Source: Hyphomonadaceae bacterium (GTDB taxonomy: Bacteria; Pseudomonadota; Alphaproteobacteria; Caulobacterales; Hyphomonadaceae). Taken from it: a stretch of DNA of 64,000 bases. A program made the translations under genes and the position numbers. Shown here piece after piece: positions 8,206 through 15,977 of the stretch. Position 1 is the stretch's first letter. Every line of letters starts with the position of its first letter. The notes beneath the pieces are model-generated. The model searched no databases. It was not told the origin of the DNA and was given only the letters and a program-made list of their open reading frames with translations. The DNA lies in assembly GCA_016714495.1 (NCBI GenBank), contig JADKDU010000004.1, positions 186,001 to 250,000 on the forward strand, read 5' to 3'.

Positions 8206-9188
8206 CGCTCCATCACGCCGGCCTTGGCCCACGCGTCTTTCGGCCAGCGATTGTGCATCCAGAACCACTGGTCCGGCGCTTCGCGGATAACCGCCTCGGT
8301 GAAACGGTTGATGAGCAGTACAGTGTTGTAGATTGCCTTTTCCTCGTCGGGATCGGCGTCCGGCATGAGCGGCTCGTGGAACGTCACGCGATAGCGCGCC
8401 GGCCCAAGGCGCTTGCATGAAATTGGCAGCAGCGGCGCCTTGAACTTCATGGCGAGCCGCGTGGGTCCGGGCGCCGTCATAGCATCGTGGCCGAAGAACG
8501 GGACGGCAAGGCCCTGGTTGAACTTCTGGTCGTTGAGCAGCGCGATCGATTGGCCGCGACCAAGCGCCCGCATGAGTTCGCGGGTGCCAGCGCCCTTGGG
8601 CGTCAGCACCTGGATGCCATAGGCGTGACGCGCCTTTGCGATGCGGCGATCGATGTAGGGATTGTTGGCGGCGCGATAAGTGATCTGGCAGTCGAGTGGC
8701 CGATTGCAGATAGCGGAGGCCATCACTTCCCAGTTCGCAAAATGCCCAGTCACGAAGACGACCGGCTTTTTTGACGCACGGATTGTATCGAGCCGCTCAG
8801 CGCCGACAACTTCAATGCGGCTGTCGCGCACATAAGGCTTCATCTTCGCAAGATGGGGCATCTCACCTGCCAGGCGGCCAAGATTCTCCCAGGCGCCCTT
8901 TGCGCATTCCTCCACCTGCTTCTCCGACCAGTCGGGAAACGCCATGCGGAGATTGCGGATCATCGAGCGATGTTGGGAAGTTGCCGGGCCGATGGTCTTG
9001 AGGATACGGGAGACGGTGTTGGATGCAGCCTCGAGCGACAGGGCCGCCATCGGGTTCCAGTAAACCCAATCCCAGGCGAACGCTTCGAGTGACCAGCCGA
9101 TCTTCGCGCCCAGCGTGCTGCGCTGTTCGTTGTCTAAGTCGACCGGACGGATGAAACGGCCCGCTTCAGGCCTGCTGTCGTCGTTCAT
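8202..9188 (-). CDS. lpxL: lipid A biosynthesis lauroyl-type acyltransferase
   Basis: A 328-residue late acyltransferase of the LpxL/HtrB family, which adds a secondary acyl chain to Kdo2-lipid IVA at the inner membrane. The catalytic HX4E box is at His149-Glu154 (HFANWE). The later ALLNDQKFNQGLAVPFFG and DQWFWMHNRWP segments are typical of the family. The ATG overlaps the lpxK stop (ATGA, 9185-9188), making it the last gene of the minus-strand Kdo/lipid A operon. LpxM or LpxP specificity cannot be excluded from sequence alone. Confidence 0.9.
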   Translation of the reverse strand: MNDDSRPEAGRFIRPVDLDNEQRSTLGAKIGWSLEAFAWDWVYWNPMAALSLEAASNTVSRILKTIGPATSQHRSMIRNLRMAFPDWSEKQVEECAKGAWENLGRLAGEMPHLAKMKPYVRDSRIEVVGAERLDTIRASKKPVVFVTGHFANWEVMASAICNRPLDCQITYRAANNPYIDRRIAKARHAYGIQVLTPKGAGTRELMRALGRGQSIALLNDQKFNQGLAVPFFGHDAMTAPGPTRLAMKFKAPLLPISCKRLGPARYRVTFHEPLMPDADPDEEKAIYNTVLLINRFTEAVIREAPDQWFWMHNRWPKDAWAKAGVMER

Positions 9189-10168
9189 TGCAGCACGCGG
9201 GCGAGCAGAGCGGCAAAGGCGGGCTCATCCTCGAACTTGGCTTCCACAGATGCGCGCAGCACATGATCCTTCAACTCTGGCGAAAGACGCACATGGTCCT
9301 TGTCGGTTGTGACGAGTCGGGCGTCGCGTTCCTTCGACAACTTCATGAGAAAGTTCAGGTCCGACGGCTGAAAGGCATGATGATCAGGATACGGCACTCC
9401 TTCGACCAGTTCGACCCCGTCCTGCATTTGCAGGCTGTCGAAGAAGCGTTCCGGCCGGCCGATTCCGGCAAACGCGATGTAGCGTCCCGGCGGCAAAGGC
9501 GCCAGCGGAGCCAGGTGGGCGCGCAGGACGACGCCATTGAATTCATTCAGCGCGGCATGCATTTCACCCTTACCCATCAGCACAACCGCGTCTGCGCGTG
9601 AAAGGCCTTCGGCCACAGGTTCGCGCAGCGGTCCCTTCGGAAACACGTGCCCATTCCCGAACGGGTTGCTGGCGTCGATCACAACGACCGACAGTGATTT
9701 CCTCAAGGTCGGATTCTGGTGGCCGTCGTCCATAACGACGATCTGGACGCCCGCCTCCCTCATTGCCTGGGCGCCGGCAGCGCGATCCTTCGATATCCAC
9801 GCTTCGCCGGTGGCGGCCAGCATTAGCGGCTCGTCGCCGACCTCCGCAGCCGTGTTGCTCTGCGCATCCACATGGGTCGGCCCGATGATCGAGCCGCGAT
9901 AGCCGCGCGACAGGCTAGCGGCGCGAGCGCCCTTTGCCGCGTAGTAGGCGCGGACAGCCGCCGTCACCGGCGTCTTGCCTGCGCCACCGAGCGTGAGGTT
10001 GCCGATGCAGACGACAGGCAGCCCTGCATCCATCGGGACAGTCTTCGCAATTCGGCGACGTCCAGCCCATCGGTAAAGCATCGACAACGGCGTCATCAGC
10101 AGCTTGATCGCCGGGGCGGAGGCGCGGCTACGTTTGTCGGTGACCGTCCAGAAATGCGGCTCACGCAT
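9185..10168 (-). CDS. lpxK: tetraacyldisaccharide 4'-kinase
   Basis: A 327-residue LpxK that phosphorylates the 4' position of the tetraacyldisaccharide 1-phosphate to give lipid IVA. The P-loop GGAGKT is at residues 61-66 after the conserved IGNLTLGG strand. The DDGHQNPTL motif, containing the catalytic Asp pair, follows near residue 150. An N-terminal hydrophobic helix probably associates with the membrane. It starts 8 bases inside waaA and its stop overlaps lpxL, so the three genes form a coupled unit. Confidence 0.95.
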   Translation of the reverse strand: MREPHFWTVTDKRSRASAPAIKLLMTPLSMLYRWAGRRRIAKTVPMDAGLPVVCIGNLTLGGAGKTPVTAAVRAYYAAKGARAASLSRGYRGSIIGPTHVDAQSNTAAEVGDEPLMLAATGEAWISKDRAAGAQAMREAGVQIVVMDDGHQNPTLRKSLSVVVIDASNPFGNGHVFPKGPLREPVAEGLSRADAVVLMGKGEMHAALNEFNGVVLRAHLAPLAPLPPGRYIAFAGIGRPERFFDSLQMQDGVELVEGVPYPDHHAFQPSDLNFLMKLSKERDARLVTTDKDHVRLSPELKDHVLRASVEAKFEDEPAFAALLARVLQ

Positions 10169-11447
10169 GCGGCGTCACCGCGCTTATCATGGGCAGCATG
10201 GCTTCGACCGCATCGAGCGTTTGATCGAAAGGCGCTCGCGACGCGTTGAAAAACGCGCCGAGCACCGGCGCAGGCTGAGCAGCTTCGAGAGCGCCCAGCC
10301 AATAGTCCGATAGCGCCTGATATGGCGCGCCCACGACAAGCGCGCCGGTCTTTTCCAATGCCTCGAACGTCTCGCGAAAATTGAAGCCATACGGTCCCGT
10401 GAACACGCGCTTGCCGAGTTGCACCGGTTCGACCGGATTGTGTCCGCCGATGCCCTCCGCCGTGGCGCCGCCGAGGTAGACCGCGTCCGAGACTGCGTAC
10501 CAGAACAGCAAATCGCCAATTGTGTCGGCGACCAGCACGTCGACATCGCTTGGCGGCGCCGACTTGTTCTTCGACCATTGCTGCGTCGTCATCCCCCGTT
10601 CGCGCATCATTGCAACAATGGCGTCGCCGCGATCGGGATGGCGCGGCACGAGGATCATCAACACGCCAGGTTTGCGCATCCGCACTTCCGTAAAGGCGTC
10701 GAGCGCAAATACCTCCTCGCCGGGATGAGTTGAGGCGGCGAGCACAATGGGCCGGCCGCCTGCTTGCGTGCGAAAGTCGGCAACCTTGTTGGAAGCGGGC
10801 GCTTCGACGGCCGTGGCCATCTTGAGATTGCCGACCACGCCGATGTGCCGGCCTGTCGCGGCTGCAATGCCGTCTGCGGTCTGCCGGTCAGCGGCGCCAA
10901 TGAAGCCAAACGCGCCGAAAACCTCTGCGGCAGATGCCTTGCGTCCACTCCAGCTTTTCAGCGTTTTTTCGGTCATGCGGGCATTCACCAGAGCGGCCGG
11001 CACGGCATGCGCCTTTAGCGCGCCGAGCATGTTGGGCCAGATCTCGCCTTCCGCGAAGACCGCGGCGTCAGGCTGCCAGTGCTGCAGGAACGCTTCGACG
11101 GCTTTCGGTCCATCCACCGGCGCCATCTGGTGAACCACGTTGGGCGGCGCCCAGGCCGCGATCATATCGGCTGAGGTGGCCGTCTGCGTTGTGATGAGCG
11201 CGCAAACGTTCGGGCGGCGCTTGCGCAAAGCGGAAAACACGTCCAGCAACAGGCGCGACTCGCCAACACTTGCCGCGTGCATCCAGATCAGCGTCCCTGC
11301 GGGTCGCGCGGCCTGTGAAACGCCGAAGCGTTCGCCAATGCGGTCCGGCTTCTCCTTGCCCATCTTGATCCGTTGCTCGACCAGCCAAGGAGCAAGAGGT
11401 TCAAGCAGACGCGTCGTGAAGCGATAGAGCGCAAGCGATGCGGTCAC
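10161..11447 (-). CDS. waaA: 3-deoxy-D-manno-octulosonic acid (Kdo) transferase
   Basis: A 428-residue GT30 glycosyltransferase that adds Kdo from CMP-Kdo to lipid IVA. It has an N-terminal membrane-proximal region (residues 1-25), the WMHAASVGES acceptor motif with the catalytic Glu, FAEGEIWPNML, VPRHPDRGD, and the nucleotide-binding GGHNPVEP near the C-terminus. The start is GTG at 11447, overlapping the upstream DUF374 stop as GTGA. Whether it adds one or two Kdo residues cannot be read from the sequence. Confidence 0.95.
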   Translation of the reverse strand: MTASLALYRFTTRLLEPLAPWLVEQRIKMGKEKPDRIGERFGVSQAARPAGTLIWMHAASVGESRLLLDVFSALRKRRPNVCALITTQTATSADMIAAWAPPNVVHQMAPVDGPKAVEAFLQHWQPDAAVFAEGEIWPNMLGALKAHAVPAALVNARMTEKTLKSWSGRKASAAEVFGAFGFIGAADRQTADGIAAATGRHIGVVGNLKMATAVEAPASNKVADFRTQAGGRPIVLAASTHPGEEVFALDAFTEVRMRKPGVLMILVPRHPDRGDAIVAMMRERGMTTQQWSKNKSAPPSDVDVLVADTIGDLLFWYAVSDAVYLGGATAEGIGGHNPVEPVQLGKRVFTGPYGFNFRETFEALEKTGALVVGAPYQALSDYWLGALEAAQPAPVLGAFFNASRAPFDQTLDAVEAMLPMISAVTPHA

Positions 11448-12250
11448 GTGCCGCGATGCTCCAGAACCGCCTGCGGTTCATCCGCAGATCGCGCGGGTTC
11501 GACCTCTACGGTGGTCTTGGTCTTCGGCTCCGGAATAGGAACAGTGTCGGGCTCAAGACCGCAAAGTTCATCCGCGCGCTTGGTCGCCGCCCGCAGCGCG
11601 ATCTCGACCCGCTGGCGCAATTCCTCGGAGTCCATGTCCTTGGACGTTGGGATCGGCTCAGGGATCACCACGGCGCCGCGCGCAAACGGTTTGGGCCAGA
11701 GCAGGCGGTCCCAGGTGTCGAGGCGTTTTGCTTTCGCGGAGAGACCGTAGATGAGGATCGGTGCGCCCATCTGCTGCGCCAGCTTGATCGTGCCAATGCC
11801 GACTGTCTCGCGCGGACCTTTGGGGCCATCGATCGTCATGACGATGCAGCCGCCCTTCTTCATCACTTCCATGCACTCGCGTGCAGCCGACACGCCGCGC
11901 TTGCTCTTGTCCTTCCGGCCAGAAGAGGAACCGCGAATGATGTAGAGACCCAGCCATGTGCCGGCCCGCTTCGTGAATTCGCCGTCCTTAGAGGGCGAAA
12001 CCATGAGCGCCGCCGGGTGGGGCGGTTTCGGCCATTTCGGCCGCATCTTTATCTGTGCGAACGGCATCAGCAGGATGCGGGAATGCCAGGTCGCGGCGAC
12101 CCAGCCCTGCGGCGAATCCCACAGCGTGCGCAGATGCTCGATACCCTCCACGCGCCAGCGCAGGGTGTGAGAGAGGATCGACATGTACATCCAGATCAGC
12201 GTGCCCCCGATCCAGGGAATCACCGGTGACTGGCCACGACGCTTAGACAT
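11444..12250 (-). CDS. DUF374 lysophospholipid-acyltransferase-like protein
   Basis: A 268-residue DUF374 family protein: a membrane-associated N-terminus (WIGGTLIWMYMSILSHTLRW), a TWHSRILLMPF segment corresponding to the acyltransferase HX4D region, SPSKDGE, and the strongly conserved MTIDGPKGPRETVG. In alphaproteobacteria it commonly sits directly before waaA and is thought to act in lipopolysaccharide assembly, but its reaction is not established. The last 40 residues are a low-complexity Pro/Glu tail. It is the first gene of the minus-strand operon, with about 120 bases to the divergent phosphatase. Confidence 0.88.
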   Translation of the reverse strand: MSKRRGQSPVIPWIGGTLIWMYMSILSHTLRWRVEGIEHLRTLWDSPQGWVAATWHSRILLMPFAQIKMRPKWPKPPHPAALMVSPSKDGEFTKRAGTWLGLYIIRGSSSGRKDKSKRGVSAARECMEVMKKGGCIVMTIDGPKGPRETVGIGTIKLAQQMGAPILIYGLSAKAKRLDTWDRLLWPKPFARGAVVIPEPIPTSKDMDSEELRQRVEIALRAATKRADELCGLEPDTVPIPEPKTKTTVEVEPARSADEPQAVLEHRGT

Positions 12251-12367
12251 GAGCCGCTATATACTCCCTGAGGCGGCGCCCGCCAGACTTCGGCGGCTGC
12301 GATGCTTCTCCCTGCGACAGCCACACCGCCTTGCAATCCCGGCCAGAAACGGCATCTAGCGGACAGA

Positions 12368-13057
12368 ATGACCAGCGGCGCAGCCTCCATGGCCCTTAAG
12401 ATCGACCTCGCCACAGCGGCCGGCCGCCGCCGCGCGCGAAACGAGCTGATCTGGGGCGATCACGGCTTCCTGCGCCTGAAGTTCCGCAACCTGCATCGTA
12501 TCTCGGACGAAATGTATCGGGCGAACCAGCCTTCGCCGGAGCACATCTCCGATTACGCAAAGGAACTGGGCCTCAGAACGATTATTAACCTGCGCGGGGA
12601 AAGCCCCAAGGGCTATTATCTGCTGGAAAAGGAGGCTTGCGCCCGGAACGGCATCGACCTTGTGGATTTTCAGATGTTTTCGCGCGATATACCCCCGCCG
12701 GAAAACGTGCTGGCGGCGAAGAACCTGTTCGATTCCATCACTTATCCGGCCCTGATGCACTGCAAGTCCGGGGCGGACCGGGCAGGGATCATGGCTGTTC
12801 TCTACCAACACTTCCGCAAAGGCCAGCCAATCAACCAGGCGCTGGAAATGCTGTCGCGAAAATACTTGCACATCCGGCAGGGCAAGACTGGTGTCCTCGA
12901 CTTTTTCTTCGAGGCCTACCTAGCGGAAGGCGATCCGAAAGGACTTACATTCCAGCAATGGGTCGAGGTGGGCTATGATCGGGCGGCCCTGAAGGCGAAA
13001 TTCCTGCAAACGCGCAAGTCGAAGATCAACGTTGACGAGTTGTTGCGACGCGAATAG
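12368..13057 (+). CDS. Cys-X5-Arg tyrosine/dual-specificity-type phosphatase
   Basis: About 229 residues. The P-loop HCKSGADRAG gives the catalytic Cys and Arg, with Cys near residue 132. The general-acid Asp is probably the one in MFSRDIPPP. The preceding GLRTIINLRGE strand is typical of bacterial dual-specificity or PTPMT1-like phosphatases. No signal or membrane helix is visible. It is divergent from the Kdo/lipid A operon, so a phospholipid or lipid A substrate is possible, but protein phosphotyrosine cannot be excluded. Starts at 12302, 12368 and 12389 are possible; none has a strong ribosome site. Confidence 0.82.
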   Translation: MTSGAASMALKIDLATAAGRRRARNELIWGDHGFLRLKFRNLHRISDEMYRANQPSPEHISDYAKELGLRTIINLRGESPKGYYLLEKEACARNGIDLVDFQMFSRDIPPPENVLAAKNLFDSITYPALMHCKSGADRAGIMAVLYQHFRKGQPINQALEMLSRKYLHIRQGKTGVLDFFFEAYLAEGDPKGLTFQQWVEVGYDRAALKAKFLQTRKSKINVDELLRRE

Positions 13058-13153
13058 CGGCAAATACCGCCTCCCTGACAGATAACGGAAAAAACCGTTC
13101 GCCTGTGGTCTTGCCAGCGGCTAGAAAGTCAGCCGGTACGCGTGGAGGGGTTC

Positions 13154-13471
13154 ATGAAGTTCTTCATCATCAACAGTTTCCGCTTTCTGGTTTACATCGC
13201 TTACTTCGGAATCATCGCGCTCTACGCTTTCGGCGCCTACATCGAGCGAGCGCAGATCCAGGAGGTTATCTCCAAGCTGACAGGTGGCGGCGTGCTGCCG
13301 ACCGGTCAGATTGATCCGGGGATGGTTCTTCAGCCATCCGGCCTTGCAGCGCTGTCCATCGTGGCGGGCCTGATCATGGGCTGGGTTGCTGCGACGATCG
13401 TCTGCGGCGTGTTGGTGACGCTGCTGGATATCCGGGACGACATCAACGATCGCCTGCCGCGCGCCAAATAA
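13154..13471 (+). CDS. small two-helix membrane protein of unknown function
   Basis: A 105-residue protein with two hydrophobic helices (about residues 8-28 and 60-90) joined by a short hydrophilic loop. The C-terminus is cytosolic-looking and charged (DIRDDINDRLPRAK). A strong GGAGGGG ribosome site at 13144-13150 selects the ATG at 13154. I do not recognise the family. Its place between the phosphatase and the pmbA operon, both envelope-related, suggests an envelope role. A terminator follows. Confidence 0.65.
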   Translation: MKFFIINSFRFLVYIAYFGIIALYAFGAYIERAQIQEVISKLTGGGVLPTGQIDPGMVLQPSGLAALSIVAGLIMGWVAATIVCGVLVTLLDIRDDINDRLPRAK

Positions 13472-13491
13472 GGCGGCGGGATCGGAAGTTC

Positions 13492-13528
13492 GAGGCGCTG
13501 GCGGGTGACGCTGGCGCCTCTTCTTTTG
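13492..13528 (+). terminator. probable intrinsic terminator
   Basis: GAGGCGC (13492-13498) pairs with GCGCCTC (13514-13520), followed by TTCTTTTG. It lies 20 bases beyond the small membrane protein stop and separates it from the pmbA operon. Confidence 0.55.
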
Positions 13529-13571
13529 CGCCGCCCTTGGCCTTTTGCCCGGGCGGCTTCACATAGGGCCT

Positions 13572-14909
13572 ATGACCGCTTCCCCCGCAGACCTGCTCCA
13601 ATCACTCATCGACGCCACCCTGAAGGCGGGCGCCGACGCCGCCGATGCGCGGCTGTCTGAAAGCGCCAGCCTCTCGGTCGAGGTGCGGAACGGCGAGCTG
13701 GAAAGCGTCGAACGGGAAGAATCGCGCGGATTGGCTCTCCGCGCGTTGGTGGGGCGCCGGCAGGCGTCGGTTTCGGGGACTGATCTATCTCCCGCTGCGT
13801 TGAAGGCTCTGAGCGAGCGCGTGGTCGCCATGGCCAAGCTGGCGCCCGAGGACAAGTATTGCGGGATCGCCGACGCATCGGAAATCGCAAGGGACCATCC
13901 CGACCTGCAACTTGACAGCGACGACACGCCGGAAGCGGGCGAACTCGAACGCCGCGGCCGCATCATGGAAGACGCCGCCATGGCCATTCCAGGCGTGAAG
14001 CAGATGTCACATGCCGGTGCATCATGGGGCACAAGCAGTTCGTGGGTTGCGGCGTCTAACGGTTTTGCTGCGCACAAGACGTCGGGCTATTCCTCGATGT
14101 CGGCAGTTGCGATCGCCGAGCGTGACGGCGCTATGGAGCGCGACTACGAAAGCTCATCCGAGCGCCTGCTCGCAAAGCACAAATCACCGGAATGGATCGG
14201 CGCGGAAGCCGGCCGGCGCGCCGCATCGCGTCTGGGCGCCCGCAAGCTGGATAGCCAGACTGCGCCCGTGATCTTCGACCGGCGTTTGTCCAGCCGCCTG
14301 CTCGGCGCGTTCATCGGCGCGATTTCCGGGCCAGCCATCGCGCGGGGCGTGTCCTTTCTGAAGGACAAGATGGACAAGCCCGTCTTCGCGCCCGGCGTCA
14401 ACGTAATCGACGATCCGCTGCGGCTCGGCGGTTTCGGCTCGCGCGGCTTCGACGGCGAGGGCAGGCCGGTCAAGCGCACTGCGCTGGTGCGGGGTGGCGT
14501 GCTGACGCAATGGCTACTGAACGGCCCCGCTGCGCGCCAGCTTGGGCTGACCCCGAACGGTTTCGCCAGCATGGGCTTCGGCGATCCGCCGGGCGTCACG
14601 ACCTCCAACCTCGAAATCGAGCCCGGAATACGCTCGCCGGATGAGTTGATGAAGGATGCGGGCAAAGGCCTGCTGGTGACCGACATGTTCGGACCATCGC
14701 TCAACCCGAACACGGGGGACTACTCGGTTGGCGTTTCCGGCTTCTGGTTCGAGAATGGCGAGCGGGCCTATCCCGTTTCGGAAGTAACAGTGGCTGGGGA
14801 TCTTACGTCCATGCTGCTGCGCGCGATCCCTGGATCAGACCTTGAGATCCGCGGCTCGACTAACGCACCGAGCCTGCTCATCGATGGGATGGCTCTTGCC
14901 GGCAGGTGA
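13572..14909 (+). CDS. TldD/PmbA family metalloprotease
   Basis: About 445 residues of the TldD/PmbA family, the half of the TldD-TldE (PmbA) pair that resembles PmbA. Members degrade or mature peptides, for example microcin B17 and modified peptides. Visible family features are the N-terminal LSVEVRNGELESVEREESRGLALR type strand and the C-terminal NGPAARQLGL...GFGDPPGVTTSNLEIEPG and GFWFENGERAYPVSEVTVAG. The HExxxH zinc motif of TldD is absent, which favours the PmbA/TldE side. The ATG at 13572 is preferred to an upstream TTG. It opens a four-gene overlapping cascade. Confidence 0.88.
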   Translation: MTASPADLLQSLIDATLKAGADAADARLSESASLSVEVRNGELESVEREESRGLALRALVGRRQASVSGTDLSPAALKALSERVVAMAKLAPEDKYCGIADASEIARDHPDLQLDSDDTPEAGELERRGRIMEDAAMAIPGVKQMSHAGASWGTSSSWVAASNGFAAHKTSGYSSMSAVAIAERDGAMERDYESSSERLLAKHKSPEWIGAEAGRRAASRLGARKLDSQTAPVIFDRRLSSRLLGAFIGAISGPAIARGVSFLKDKMDKPVFAPGVNVIDDPLRLGGFGSRGFDGEGRPVKRTALVRGGVLTQWLLNGPAARQLGLTPNGFASMGFGDPPGVTTSNLEIEPGIRSPDELMKDAGKGLLVTDMFGPSLNPNTGDYSVGVSGFWFENGERAYPVSEVTVAGDLTSMLLRAIPGSDLEIRGSTNAPSLLIDGMALAGR

Positions 14910-15729
14910 AACTCTCGACGCCGACCTGGCGCTCCTGCAGGATCTCGCGCTTCTGAAGGACGTGGCGCGCGAAGCAGGGGAGCTATCGCTCGAATGGCTG
15001 CGTCGCGGCGCAAAATCGTGGGACAAGTCGGCGGACAATCCGGTCACTGAAGCCGACATCGCGGTCAATGATCTGATCGCGAAACGTCTCCGCAGCGCAC
15101 GCCCGGAATACGGCTGGCTGTCCGAGGAGACGAGGGACAACCCCGCCGACCGCACACAGGGCAAGGTGTGGGTCGTCGATCCCATCGACGGCACCAGGGC
15201 TTTCGTGAAGGGCGACACGGGCTTCTGCGTCTCGATCGCGCGAATCGATGCGGGCCGGCCGGTCGCGGGCGTCGTCTACAACCCGAATTTCGACGAACTG
15301 TTGCATGCGCGCGTCGACGGCGGAGCGTTCCTTAATGATCGTCCCATCCGCGTCACGCAGGCTACAACACTCGCCTGCCGCATGGTGGGGCAGCCGGAAG
15401 TTTTCGCGCGCAGGGATGCTGCGGCGCGCTGGCCGGGGATCGAACTGATCACGCCTATGCCCAACGCGATGGCCTGGCGGCTGTGTCTGGTGGCCGCCGG
15501 CCGGTGGGATGCCGCCGTGGCGCTCAATCCCAAGAGTGATTGGGACCTGGCCGCGGCGGTTCTGCTCGTTCGGGAGGCAGGTGGGATCGCCACCGACAGG
15601 GAGGGCAAGCAGCTTGTTTTCAATCAGGCATCGGTTCTCCAGCGCGGCGTGGTGGCCGCTGGCGCCCCTCTTTACCCGCTGATAATGGAAGGTCTGCAAA
15701 ACCACCTCGCCGGCCAGGATTCAAGATGA
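14884..15729 (+). CDS. inositol monophosphatase family / 3'(2'),5'-bisphosphate nucleotidase (CysQ-like)
   Basis: About 281 residues of the Mg-dependent IMPase superfamily. Metal-binding motifs are WLSEET (residues about 79-84), DPIDGT, and the C-terminal WDLAAAVLLVREAGG. CysQ members hydrolyse 3'-phosphoadenosine 5'-phosphate; inositol or other sugar phosphates are alternatives. The start lies about 25 bases inside pmbA, so translation is likely coupled. In alphaproteobacteria this gene, a DUF4170 gene and the Kdo genes often travel together. Confidence 0.88.
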   Translation: MGWLLPAGETLDADLALLQDLALLKDVAREAGELSLEWLRRGAKSWDKSADNPVTEADIAVNDLIAKRLRSARPEYGWLSEETRDNPADRTQGKVWVVDPIDGTRAFVKGDTGFCVSIARIDAGRPVAGVVYNPNFDELLHARVDGGAFLNDRPIRVTQATTLACRMVGQPEVFARRDAAARWPGIELITPMPNAMAWRLCLVAAGRWDAAVALNPKSDWDLAAAVLLVREAGGIATDREGKQLVFNQASVLQRGVVAAGAPLYPLIMEGLQNHLAGQDSR

Positions 15730-15977
15730 CTTCCAGCACGCCCGACAAACAACTCCTTCACCTCGTCATTGGCGGCGAACTCAAGAGCATTGGCGCGTTC
15801 GAGTTCGCCAATCTCGATGAGATCCACTTCGTCGGGGCTTTCCCAAGTTATAATGCTGCATTGCTCGCCTGGAAGGGCGCGGCCCAGCGCACGGTCGACA
15901 ACGCGCAGATGCGCTATTTCATCCTGCACGCCCACCGGCTGCTCGACCCGGAAACCGGCAAACATCACAATGCCTGA
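15726..15977 (+). CDS. DUF4170 family small protein
   Basis: An 83-residue DUF4170 protein: LHLVIGGELKSIG, then the EIHFVGAFPSYNAALLAWKG core and RYFILHAHRLLDP. No catalytic residue pattern is known and the role is undetermined. Its constant place between the CysQ-like gene and envelope genes suggests an accessory function in lipid A assembly. The ATG at 15726 overlaps the upstream TGA (ATGA), which decides the start against longer in-frame readings. Confidence 0.85.
   Translation: MTSSTPDKQLLHLVIGGELKSIGAFEFANLDEIHFVGAFPSYNAALLAWKGAAQRTVDNAQMRYFILHAHRLLDPETGKHHNA

Noticed and set aside
10096..10578. Minus-strand frame over the waaA/lpxK boundary
   Set aside because: Out of frame with waaA, whose motifs are strong, and without family resemblance.
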